NCBI GenBank assembly: GCA_036674765.1
Contig: JARVKI010000099.1
Location: forward strand, 1 to 64,000
Origin: Seiridium cupressi
Lineage: Eukaryota; Ascomycota; Sordariomycetes; Amphisphaeriales; Sporocadaceae
Direction of reading: 5' to 3'
Length of the DNA: 64,000 nucleotides
Below, in pieces: positions 21,577 through 32,749 of the stretch. Position 1 is the first letter of the stretch; each line of letters starts with the position of its first letter. The notes beneath the pieces are model-generated. The model worked only from the letters and a program-made list of their open reading frames with translations, did no database searches and was not told where the DNA came from. The position numbers and the translations under genes were made by a program.

Positions 21577-23481
21577 TTAGTGGCGTTGTAGCCCAGGAAG
21601 AGGTACCAGGCATCCTGATCTGTAGCACTTGACGATCGCCAAGGTATCGTCTATAGAATGAGAACTCCGATTATTCCTGAGCATCGTTTGGAATGATGTC
21701 AGTCCGTCTTCTGTTAAGCCTGGACATGCTGGATTCGCCCCAGCCTCAAGAGTAATTCGAACAGCATCCACATACTAATCCCAAAAGGCAATATGAAGCC
21801 AGCTTGTCATTGTGCCCTCCTGTTTAGACTCTCGAGCTTTGCCAAGCTGCGCATAGAGCACCGTATCGATATAGGGACCAGGATACTCAGAGATCATAAA
21901 CCGGAGCATATCTACGTTTCTGGGTCTCTTTTGTACGAGTTCCAGGGCCATCGCGCCCCAGCTCTCCGGATCAGATGGTAGCATTCCCCCATGCTGGCTG
22001 ACACTCCAGCGCAGGATATCAAGCTGATTTCTCTGGACGGCCCTTTGCTGTAACTTGGCATGATCTACCGGGACGCCTTGTTCAACAAGGAGCATTACCA
22101 CCTCCAAGTCATTCGTGTTGGGCATCTCCTGCGGTCTAATACCCTGTGATAGAAGCCGCCGTAGGTGGTCAAGTTGGTTCCCTTTGGCACAGAAATCCAG
22201 AAGTGCAATGTAGTCCGTTTCTAGAAGACCGCCCTCGGCCTGCATCAACACTTCACAGAACCCAAGTGTCGATTGTTCATTATCAGCTTCTCCATTTTGA
22301 CCTGTCATTTGAAGCACAAGTTCCAAAGCTGTGAGGTCTCTTATCTTTTGGTACGTGCCGCAGCAAGGTCGCTTTGTACACGGGTCTGCTCCGTATTGTA
22401 ACAATTCCTTTGCCACTTCTGTTTGACACCTTGCAGCTGCAGCGTGCAAAGCCGTCCCGTAGAAGGCTCTGTGCACTTGGCCAGTTTCATCTACCATGCG
22501 AGGGTCTTCGGCATTGATGGCGACGCCAAATTCCAGCAGTTGAGTGACAAAAGGCAGCGCGCCCTGGTAGCAACATATGTGCAGGAGTTTGACGATTCCG
22601 ATATCATCAGTTGCACATCTAAGTCCGTTTCGTAAAAGATAGAGAACTATGCCACACCAAGTGTTCTCAATGTCGAGTTCCCAGATGGGAATGTCATAAT
22701 TCATGCCTGGCGGATAGCCGATCCACGTCAAATCAAGAAGCTTCTGGGGCGAGAGGAGGGAGTCAAGCGTGATTTGAAGGAGGTTCACTTTACCGGGGCC
22801 CATATCCCCGTCCGAACTGGGAGAGAAAGGTGAATTTAGTATACGTCGTTTCCCGATAGAAGACGGGGGAAATCCTGGTAACTGTTCTGGAGGACGTCGC
22901 CAATGCATGGTCAAACAATCTACGCCAGAGTCCAGCAGGAACTTGAACAATTACTCGTAGCCCAGCACGCATGTGTAAAACAAGGCCGAATTTCCGTCCT
23001 CGTCCAACGAGTTGGTTGATGCCCCATGTTCAATCAACAGTTTCGCAATGTCTAGAAGCTGCGGGGATGACTCCCTCGGCGATTTGCCCAGTGCATTCGG
23101 TTGAATGCGCACAGTCTTGATTGCAGCCTGAAGGACGGTGGAGTCACTGACAAGCAGCTGGCGGCCTTCGTCCTTTTTCAACAGCGCTTGTGTGAGACGG
23201 TGGTTGAGCCCGCACAGAGTCTGGCGAACAGCCTCAATGTGATATGGTCTGAACACTTCATGTCCGCCATACAATCGAAAGAACTCGTCAAACTTCCTCT
23301 CTTCGAGCGGCCTAAGGATGCGCAGTTCATACCCTTCTTTCCAGCAGAGGTGGACCAGCCATTCTCCGGCGGTGCGGGCGAGTTCGTCGCTGCCTGGCGA
23401 CTCATTGCTGCTGGACTGGATTTTCGCAAGGCGTAGATATGCCACTATGTCTAGATAAACCAAAAGACGGCGGATGCTCCA
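21577..23481 (-). pseudogene. Ankyrin-repeat protein gene, interrupted by two in-frame stops
   Basis: One minus-strand frame runs through 23463-21580 with only two stops: 22951-22953 (LGYE-stop-LFKFLLDSGVD) and 21775-21777 (HIAFWD-stop-YVDAVRITLEAGANP). Sequence on both sides continues the same ankyrin repeats (LLIEHGAS, GTALHAAAARCQTEVAKELLQYGADP, MLLVEQGVPVDHAKL, ITLEAGANP). The 5' end has no ATG in frame (first possible codon TTG at 23463, with a stop shortly upstream), so the N-terminus is lost too. The tail overlaps the upstream extension of the HET frame. Both ankyrin and HET proteins occur in fungal non-self-recognition gene sets, so the neighbours may have worked together; that is inference. 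Confidence 0.75.
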
Positions 23482-24037
23482 TCGCTAACGTAAACCAGTA
23501 TAAAGAACAGCGCGGTGGTATTCAAATTTGTTGAGCCTTTCTTGGTCGGCATTTAGGAGTGTCGAGCATGCTGATGCCTACATGGAAGACGTAACTTAGC
23601 AGCTAGCACTGGCACTAGCACTAACCTATAAGGTTAGTAGAGTTACATGTAGTTAGTGAATGAGATCTAGTTATCGCGGAATCGCTTTGCACGTGATGTG
23701 GCCTCACGACTTGACATGATTAATGCAAAGCTCACATCAGTCGTGGACTGAATTGGTCCTACCATACGGAATTGAATAAAATGCAAATTTGCCGTATTCC
23801 CGCGTGGCGGCATCTTGAGCACTGTCTCGTACAGCCTAGTGGAGTAGAGCGTTGCACCCAATCAAAAGATCTAACTAGATGGGATGCTCTGTGGCTGCCG
23901 TGATCCGCCAGTTTCTTCTGCCAGCACAGCCCGCTTGCACAGCCGTATTTTGGATTACTATATACTTAGCATCACCCAGATGTCCCTTTCAACCTTCTCC
24001 ACTCTTGAACCTACCTCCACCCACAAAGACGGGGACG
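23482..24037. other. Intergenic between divergent ankyrin and STAND-type loci
   Basis: About 550 bp. Contains a perfect 8+3+8 inverted repeat, ACTAACCT-ATA-AGGTTAGT, at about 23620-23638, preceded by repeated GCACTAGCACTA-like units. No gene. Confidence 0.4.
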
Positions 24038-27000
24038 ATGGCGGCTGAGAGTCTAGGTTTGGCCGCCTCAGTTGCGGGCCTCTTGTCGATAGGCTTGCAG
24101 ATTACTGGTGGCATCGTCAAGTACCTTGACGTCTTAGATCGGCGTCAAGAGGAACTAGCCCACCTTCGACAGCAGATTGATGCTCTGACAGCCATTCTCT
24201 CAGCCCTGGAGACTATACCATCACGTCTTCAGGTTCAAGGTCAAAGTCTGGTGCTCACTACGACAGTGGCGCAACACATACAATCGTGCATGGACGGACT
24301 TCTTGCCGTAGAGATATTACGCGTCGACCTCACCGACGGTGACACAAGGATCTGGACGATGCGACTAGAGAACAAGCGGACGAGGTTGACCTATGCATTT
24401 AATGAACCGAAAGTCCAGCAACTTACGCAGCGATTGCAGCACACTAACGGGCTTCTACAGCTTACTTTGACGGTTTAGGACTGTAAGTCTCGTCTGGTCC
24501 GTTATGATTGACCCTTCACTAACATGAGTAGGGAAATATCAACGCTGAGCACAAACAAGTTGGCCTCAATCGAGTCATCATCTCAAGGTCATGCCTCTAA
24601 ACTACTTCGTATTCATTCGATAGTGAAGGCAGTCCAGAAACCCCTCGTCGCAATTTGTGACCGACTTCCTATTTTGCAAGATAGCTTCGAGGCCTCCAGT
24701 CGCCTGGTCGAGTCGCATTCCGGACGTATTGTGGACATAGTTGAAGAAAGCACCCAGGCTATTCGAGAGGACTTTCAGCGATCGTACCATACCACGCAAT
24801 TACAATTTATGCAACAACAAGAAGCACTGGAAAAGTTCGGGAAACTGTTGAAGCATATACAGCGAGAGGACAGGCGCAGTCGGCCCAAAAGGTCCGCAGC
24901 CGCCATAGCTCTTATCAGCCCGGCAGCACTGAAGAGATTATGTGACAGTGCTCAGTCGTTGAAGCAGAGGCATAACCCAGATTTTGCATTGCATCAGATT
25001 GGACTCAGTTCTCGGGTTGCGATGAAAGCACCGTCACATAACTCACAGCCCGCGTCAGCCGCGGGCCGGATATGTATCTGTCCTCTCCCTCACCGAATAG
25101 TAGTGCAAAGGGGCATACAGTTAGGCCGTATATCCATCTCCAACGAGTCGGAAGTCAAGGGCCATTGGCCGGGTTGTCCACATTCAAAGTCGGCAAACAA
25201 AACGCGGAAAGCGCTGAGCTTGAAGTATACTGGCTTTGCCCGTATCTTGCAATCTGCCATCCATGTCTCATTCGCGTGGACGTCTGGAGCTGGTGGCTTC
25301 AGTATCAGTCCAAACATCACCTGCTATCCAACCGTGGACGATAGGACGGACTATGCCTTCCGAATTATAGATTTGATGGGACGTTGTTTTCATGTTTGCT
25401 ACTCGGGGAATAAAGAACCTTTTATGACCACTTGTTTTAGAAAGTTACTTACGGTTCTTGATACGAGAAAGGCTTATCCAGCTGCTGTAAATGCCCGGGT
25501 GGAAAACTTGATACACTGTGCAGCTCGGAGGGTGGGTCTGTAAGTCATCGTGGATGAATTACCAAAGGCTAATTGCTGATAGCTCATGTTCGCAATTCAC
25601 GGACAGGGTTCGGACCTCCGCGGGCTGAACCTGCTTACTGAACTCATCCAGACGCTACTCTCGTACGGCATTCCAGCATTCTCTTACGATGATCAAGGTT
25701 AGCGCAGGAAAGTCTATTCCGAAGAAAATACTAACATGGTTCATAGGTGTCTCCCCATTATTACGAGTAGGGATGCATGAGTCAGCTATTACTAAGGATG
25801 CCATCGATGTCCTGGTATGGGCAAATCTAGAAGGCAAACCCGCTGCTTTAGATGGCTCCTCATGCGGCTTTGATGATACGATCTCTGTGATTACTTCTAT
25901 CCAGAGAAACTGGGTCTATAATGAGTTTCATGGTTATGCTGAAGGTGCGTTGGCTTTGAAAACCCCATGGTTAGCTGTCCTCATTTTGGCTAATCATTGG
26001 CAGCTTGTAAATGCGACCCATTAAGCATGGCGGTGATCCGTGATGACTTCAATGAAGTAGCTCATATCTTAAGTCGTTTCCCTGGCTCACTAGCTGAACG
26101 TGACATTTACGGCCAGAGCCCGTTGCACCTGGCAGCGACGAAAGCTCAAATACTGTCACTTTTGGTGGAAGTTGCAGATCTTGGTCTTCTGAACCAATAC
26201 GATAAAACCGGCGTCACGGCTCTTGAACGAGCTATGATATTGAGCTCAACGCAATGCATCAATGGCTCACGTTCCGACAGATGTCGACGGTGTATTTGCA
26301 CACTGTGTTTGGGAATACTCCTTGGGGCTGGTTGCGATGTACAGATACATGAAGCTAACGGAAATGACAATGTTTCCATAAGCTTAAAGCATATATTCAG
26401 TGGCGCCTCCGAACTCGCTCGTCGCCGTTATATGTTTCATATGAAAGAGTTACGGACCCCTATGGTTCGACAGCCGTCATTACACCGAAGATTACTAACA
26501 AGGACAATAAGGTTAGTAAGTGCAACAGGAATAATACGGGATAACAACAGGAACGAGTCAAATACCCCTACGTTACCACGAAAGCAACCAACCGATGGCG
26601 AAGACAGTGACGAAAACTTATGGAGTTGGATATTTGGCGAGTTCCACGATCCAAAGCTTGGCGAGATCTTTTTCCGCCATGGATTTAGACCTCATCAAAA
26701 TTTCTTTACGAGCCTATGATGCAAGAAGCACTCGCGATGGGGGAGTTTCATCCCCATGGACGATGTATACATTTGCTGGCGGCTGGATCACGGTGCCGAT
26801 TTATTCTTACGATCGCCTGACTTATGGAATTTCGAGAGCTCTCAAAATATTGGGCTGTTCGGTGCGCATTATGCCTTTTACGTCTTTGGCTTATCGATAG
26901 CATTCGTCAATATCCACGAGCAAAGCATTCCAGCCGCGGCCACCTTCAACCAATACAGTGTGACCATAGCACGTCGCAATTTAACAGACGGCTGCGAATG

Positions 27001-27646
27001 CCATTGCTCAGCAGGCGGATGTAGTCCTTTTACATGGATGATGAAAGGGGTGATGTCAAACAGATGGACGGAACACGAACCTGATCTTTACGCCCAGTAT
27101 CTGGCATTTTGCTACAGCAAATGTGGCACTAAACTGACAAGACTGACTTATATGTCAACAATCAGGTTTATGACTTTTCAGGCTTTGGGTCTTATGCATA
27201 CCTGTTGCAACACAGAAGCTATTATGGACGAAATCGAAGAATGGACCGAAAGACACGATGTCGACATCATTAATGAGGAGCAGGGTCCTCTTCTACAATT
27301 GCACGAGGAATTAGTTGCGGAATTTGGAGGAAAAGCTCTCTCATATCTCGAGTCTGGGCCAGATAGTAGTCGAGGTTTCCCCGATTTTTGGTCCTCCTAC
27401 TGGATCGTGCGAATTCGAGAGGTTCTGGAAGATCTCGACGACTGCGAGCTAAATGATGCGGAGAGAAGAAGCGCAGAAGACATAGGGGTGCAATGGTGCA
27501 AGTCAGCTGTTGAAAGTGAGAAACCGGGAAAAGATCCGTATGATTACTCGTCTTTGGAGTATTATTTCTATGAGTTGGACTTGATTTGTCCGGAGTACAA
27601 CGAGCCATGGCCGGCAGAATTGCGCGAGGCGATCAAGCTGCCATAG
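24038..27646 (+). pseudogene. STAND-type N-terminal domain plus ankyrin protein, frame broken
   Basis: The ATG at 24038 gives MAAESLGLAASVAGLLSIGLQ, a typical fungal STAND/Helo-like N-terminal domain (small hydrophobic helix then coiled coil). Introns read: about 24483-24531, 25540-25582, 25698-25746, 25945-26003. Later exons hold LHLAATKAQILSLLVEVADLG (ankyrin), a WRLDHGADLFLR repeat and a Cys-rich CECHCSAGGCSPF motif, then an acidic tail ending at 27646. Lesions: TAG at 24476-24478 just before the first intron, best explained by one lost T in the GTTT run at 24473-24476 (an extra T would restore both frame and the intron phase); TGA at 26717-26719, after which the same frame continues. No NACHT/NB-ARC between the N-terminus and the repeats was seen. 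Confidence 0.7.
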
Positions 27647-27933
27647 GAAAGGCGAAGCGAAGGGATGGTACGGCAAGCCACCACTATTTACGGCACAATC
27701 CCAGATGTTCTGTCAACGTTATCGCGGCACTGAAACTCACAGTTGAACCAGAACAAACCACTGCTGGCCCAGCGGGAAGGATGATATATCGCAATATTTG
27801 AATTTCCATATTTAAAACCTCAAATCTCCGAAGACTCTGTGTTACAAATAAGAACCCGCAAAATATTGGATAATTCTATAACAGTTTATTTGTGTCTATT
27901 ATATATGGCTCCACATGTATGTCGGATGGCAAT
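27647..27933. other. Short 3'-3' spacer
   Basis: 287 bp between two convergent genes; no feature seen except AT-rich sequence at about 27790-27900 that could hold polyadenylation signals for both. Confidence 0.3.
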
Positions 27934-28974
27934 CTACTTTGAAGGCGGCTGAGCCGATTCAGGGCCGCTGAGATCAGGGCTTGCAGTTGTATCGATACCA
28001 ATGGTGATGTAGCCGATCATTCCATTGGCGATATCAACACCGTCCGCAGCAACGATGTCAATCACAGGGTTGTACCCATTTTCGAGACCTTGGGAGTAGA
28101 CGGAGTCTACATCGTTCGTGGTGCGGTTGATCTGGGTATGGCCAACATACGGTTCAAGTGCCATGATAGTCTCGGAGACGGATTCGTTGAAGTACAGCTG
28201 ACCGATGGAGTTCAAGTTACCAGTCAGGATGGTGCCGTTGGAATGCAGAACGTAATCGGTGAAGACTGTCGTATTTCGTATTAACAAATAAATCCATATG
28301 CATAAGAAAGACTAAAGCTTACCCTGAGCATGGATGTGGATAGCTCTCTCGACATAAAAACCTGGGAAGATAGTCTTCATCTCCAGAACTCCCTCACTGT
28401 CCGAAGGCCACATTCCTCGAAGCCAAGTGGTGTCATCGGTATGCAAATCAGTGGTGCCGATTTCAAAATCGGTCACATTGAGAGATTGCATCAAGTCAAC
28501 GAACCCTATGTTGGGGTCTTGACCAGTGAAGCTAGAGTAGCTGCCTGTGCCATTGCAATGCCAAAGAGCGACAAGCGCGTTGGGAAGCGGCTCGCAAGTT
28601 GCCATATCAAGAATTCCGATATCAAGAGTCAAGGGGGTACCGACTTGGTCCTCAGTCATATCCTGGCGCAGAGTCTCAGAGCGAGGCCAGTAGTATGGAC
28701 CGGACGTGACATCGGGGGCCAAGACGCAGGTGTCGTTGTGAATAACATCGTAGTATGGTGCTTCCGTAGTGATGGAATAAGTCGTATTGGCGGACCGTGA
28801 CTTAAGAACAGCCTCGTTTCGTTTTTCGTATCTCTTCTTGTTGAAGTTTGCCGCTCCGCTGGCGCATCTTTTTGAGAGATCTGCATGACGCCTGTAGACT
28901 GCGGGTGAGCTCTCCTTGTGAGCAAGGATTGGTGCTGCCAGAAGAGCAAGAAGGGCGAACGATTGGGTCTTCAT
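27934..28974 (-). CDS. Secreted intradiol ring-cleavage dioxygenase
   Basis: Family: non-haem Fe(III) enzymes that open catechol-type rings between the two hydroxyls. This extracellular branch is common in plant-biomass fungi. The start at 28972-28974 was chosen because it begins a clean signal peptide (MKTQSFALLALLAAPILA); the frame is open a further 20 codons upstream. Exon 1 28974-28323, 57-bp intron 28322-28266, exon 2 28265-27934, giving 327 residues. Iron-ligand regions: SGPYYWPRSETLRQDMTEDQ (Tyr), FPGFYVERAIHIHAQ (Tyr and HxH), plus ALVALWHCNGTGSYSSF between them, all in family order. The join HIHAQ-VFTDYV restores the conserved strand after the His ligands. Intact; the substrate is not predictable. 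Confidence 0.9.
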
Positions 28975-30704
28975 CTTGATTGATGTGATGCGTCGAAACG
29001 AGCGGAATGAACGAATGGCCGAGATTCCTAGCACAGAGAATGCCGATCATTCAAGACGGACCAGCACTGCTCTCTGCCTTAAGTATTGAGGTCGGCAGAA
29101 ACGTAGTGTGCACAGGGCGATCGCGTCGTCACGGCAGACAAAGTGCCAAGGGCTTGGCGTGTCGGTTGTGGATATGGTTACTGCCATACTAAAGTACGAC
29201 AGTTTCAATTCTAGCAGTGGCAGTATTGTTCTAGTCATTTTAACGTAGGAGAGTGGCTCGTTTCAGGTCCACTCCGCCGCTGCTTACGTAGACCGTCATT
29301 TAAGACCGAGTCCACAGTCCGGCAGATCTGACGCTAAAATTCTATGTGGAGGTGATACGCCAGCCCGTAGCCACTCAAAATGAAGGAATTGCAATAACGC
29401 ATCCATTGGATTGCGTGTTTATGCCTTGCAGACCCGCCTCCCGCACAGCGGACTGTTTGCCTTCGTCACTTGCGTCTGCCGCGTATGCGAAAGAGCCGAG
29501 ATTCCAAGTGCACCAAGATTCCATCTTTCAAGATGATCAAGGTACCGGCGACTGCACACAATCTTCCGCAGTTCCCACGCACTGGCTGATTCTTGCCGTA
29601 GAAAAGGGGTAACAAATTGGAAAAGTCGTGAGCTTACATCGAAGATCCACAGTCAATAAAGTCAATTCCACTGCGAGGTACAGCAGTCGTTATCCCAGTG
29701 AGCATTGCTGTGTGCTACATAACAAAGCCGAAGATCGCACCGAGAGAGATATTCAACTAAAATAGCCCGCGGTACAAGGGAGGCGGCGCCGATACCGTTG
29801 CATTAACCCATTTCTGGTTAATATACAACGGTACTGGCAAGCGTCATCGCTATACTGCAGGGCAGATAATGGCCAACTATTAGCTGTAATAGTCGGGCCA
29901 ACAAGTCCTTCATCCCATACCGGCTGAATAGCGTTGAGAACAGTCCGCTTAGATGAAGATTCAGTGGCACTTTGGAAAGAAGAAAAAAAGAGAAAAAAAA
30001 GAGAAGGAAGGAAAGAAAAAAAAAAACAGAAGGAAAAAAAAGGAAGTAAGAGAACGTGGGTTGTAAAGCTTTAATATGATTACAAATCAGCGAAGAAATC
30101 GATATAGACTAGCAGACGCTTTAGACAGAACTATACATCGGACAGTTCAACGAAACTTTGCCGTACCGCCTTCTTCGTATCAATTGTCCTTCTCTATCTG
30201 TCTGCAAATTGCTTTTTCCATCTCCTCTGTCAATCTCGATGTTCTTCAGCCATGTCATCGTCTTTCCCGTCGTCAGTAGCAAGACTGTGCTTGTCGGTCA
30301 GCTCATAGTAAACTCCGCTCGTGACAAGCGTCGGGCACAGCTCGAAAGCTGTATCTGTACTCCCTCCTCGGCCTCAACTAAAGCTTGCACTTGATGATAA
30401 GTCACAAAGTTCAAGACATGCTGGGTGCCTTCAGCCTGAGACGCGTCCCCACTAGCCCCAAATCGATGGCTGATGCTGTAAACTGTGGACATCGCTTCAC
30501 CAATTACATCGCTTGGAGTATATTGCCTGGCCTGCTCTGATAATGGATGCTATTCAGCAACTAATAAATCATCTAGTATCCAACGTAGTGGAATTACGTC
30601 AGTTCACCGGGTGAATGGAGTTGGACTTGAAATATAAACCGGTTTTGACGTACCCTATGTGTGGCGCTTTTCATTTCTGAGACTATTATGAGTATTCCGG
30701 GTCG
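28975..30704. other. Intergenic, with purine-rich tract
   Basis: Upstream region of the dioxygenase (28975-29300) and unassigned DNA. No supported gene. A 78-bp purine-only-like stretch lies at 29975-30052 (listed separately). Confidence 0.4.
29975..30052 (+). repeat. Low-complexity purine (GA/A) tract
   Basis: Almost pure A and G (one C) over about 78 bp, with irregular GAAA and AAAG units. Not a perfect microsatellite. May be a promoter-type polypurine tract or simple drift; no gene starts directly after it. Confidence 0.7.
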
Positions 30705-32069
30705 ATGCTAGACGAGTTACCAGCCGAGCTGCTTCTAAAGGTATCGCATCACCTGTCTCACCCGAGTGATCGACTCAGTCTTGCTCACGCATGCCATAGA
30801 CTAAACATGGTTTTGTCTGTAGATCTTTATCGTCTCGATGTGACCTGCTTGAACTCTTCGGCGCTATTATGGGCATGTCAGACTGGTCGGGTTACCACAG
30901 CAACACGGAGTCTCAAAGCTGGTGTCTGTAAATCACCCAATTCTTTGTCTAAAAAACACTTTTCTGGCCACCTTTATTATCTGAGAGCATCTGTGAGCAG
31001 CCTGGTGGGAGGATATTGGACCTGATAATTATCTGAACCATAACATCATTACCACGTAATACAAGTCACTTTGGCGCAACGTCATCTGCACCTCAACTAA
31101 GCCCATCCCTGCTACAACTGTGAGTATCGCCGTTCAAGCTCGCCAAATAGAGATGGTGGCCTTTCTCTTAGTACACGGAGCCAATCCAAACATACACGAC
31201 CTCTACCGCGCCACCCATCAAAATGCCGTCTGGTTCCCGATCCATTGGGCATTATCCTGTGGTTGTTGGAATGACCCGAGGTTTCCACAGAGAAGAAACT
31301 TCGACCCAGTACCCGTCGAAGCTGAAATTGTGAGACTACTGCTTCAACACGGCGCGGACCCCAACCAACCAACGTTTGATCATCCAAAGACTGGCCCTGC
31401 GGACGCGACAAACTGTTGTAAATCGGCCGAGGCTGAATATGCTTTGAACATGTCCCATATGCGACCATGTACTAGCTAAAGCATCAGGTTTACTAACGAA
31501 AGCTGGTGCAAAAGCTGAAATTGAAAGCAAGGAGTTCGAACGTTTTGGCCGTATCATCTGTGGTCTATGGTCACCTTTCACGGCGTTGATTAAAACATCA
31601 GTCCTGAGTGAAAGTTGCGACAGGAAGCTCATGATGCTAGTGCAGCGGACTGGAGAAGCTAAGAATTGGATCTTTGATGGTGATAACGTACGGTGCCCGA
31701 TGACTCGGATAACTCCAACTCGCATCGAGCTATTGCATATAATGCTTTATGATAAGCCCTAAGTAACGGTGTTTGGCGTGTATCCTTTTCTCGAATTGTG
31801 GTCTCGACAGAAGAAAGTTGCATTATAGGCCGCTGGAAACGACATGACATTGGTCCATGAAGATATGATCCTGCAACGGCTTGAGCAGAATCATCCAAAA
31901 ATTGCTGGGCGTTGCGAATCGGGCTTATGCCGAAGAAGAGGGGCTTGATGAGTCAGACCTCCCAGATCTGCCACTGTATTTTGCCAACTTCTGCCGAAGC
32001 TCTCGAGAAAGCGCCTTGGACGACTTTGTAAAGATTTTGGAGGACCGGGGTTTCTATAATGCTAGCTAG
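30705..32069 (+). pseudogene. F-box/ankyrin protein gene, broken
   Basis: Starts with an F-box (MLDELPAELLLKVSHHL, then HACHRLNMVLSVDLYRLDV and LLWACQTGRVTTATRSLKAG, the first ankyrin unit). This is lost at about 30930, where unrelated DNA including a dispersed repeat (31004-31102) follows. Ankyrin units resume at about 31120 (SIAVQARQIEMVAFLLVHGANPN; EIVRLLLQHGADPN). The frame shifts at about 31445, goes on as CDHVLAKASGLLTKAGAKAE, stops at 31760, and a last block (RSSRESALDDFVKILEDRGF) ends at 32069. F-box/ankyrin proteins are presumed SCF ubiquitin-ligase adaptors; this copy cannot be expressed whole. Confidence 0.7.
31004..31102 (+). repeat. Dispersed repeat fragment, copy 2, inside the F-box/ankyrin gene
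   Basis: Matches 12775-12873 in order and spacing of several 7-17 bp blocks (GGACCTGATAA, TCTGAAC, ATCATTAC, GCGCAACG, CACCTCAACTA). It falls exactly where the F-box/ankyrin reading is lost, so it is a likely insertion; target duplications could not be identified. Confidence 0.55.
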
Positions 32070-32749
32070 AAACCTCAGAGTAATTATCCTGGTGAACTAC
32101 GGTAAAAGCTGGACTTTTATGTGCATTCTAGACATCAGATGGGCATCGATTCATTTGCATGTGCCCTCAAAGGACTAGTGCACTGAATTTCAATGGATTT
32201 GATACATCTCTGTCTTTGATTACAGCCTTTCCATGTTGGTAGGACATTTTGAACCGGACAATGGTAGGTTATAAATACTTAACTTTCCGCCCTTTGGACT
32301 CGACGTTTTCGACACCAATGGTAATGAATGACAAGGAACTAGTGAAGCTGATGGGCGTGAGCGTTTTTGCCTAGGATTAAGACTCGAATCTTCATCGCGC
32401 AACTGGCAAAATACAATGTAGCTTAGTCTCGCTGATACGCCGCTAGCGTGAGGCTCGTGCGCTTCTGCAGATAAAGTTTTTTCGGGCATGAGCTAAACAA
32501 TGTCCGCTACATTACACAATGAGCAATGGAATCCCTGACAGCTTGCCTCAAACACGCACTGGTTCTTGAAATCGCAATTCTGCGTATCTGTTACCTTAGC
32601 ACGCCTCCTTCCTTCAACCATTACTGCCCTTTCCACAAAAAATTACTCATGCAGGCCCGCATTTTTTAGGTAACGTCGTCAAAATTTGCCACTACCACTT
32701 CTTTGAGCATCGCCCCAGGGAGTATGGGCACGCCCGCTATACCATTACC
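32070..32749. other. Intergenic, upstream of F-box gene
   Basis: About 680 bp with no supported gene; holds the promoter of the F-box gene at 32750. Nothing specific recognised. Confidence 0.35.

Noticed and set aside
23620..23638. ACTAACCT-ATA-AGGTTAGT palindrome as a transposon end
   Set aside because: No partner copy with matching flanks nearby; left as a simple inverted repeat.
29975..30052. Purine tract as a poly(A) tail of a retroposed element
   Set aside because: It is a mixed A/G tract, not poly(A), and no coding sequence lies before it on that strand.
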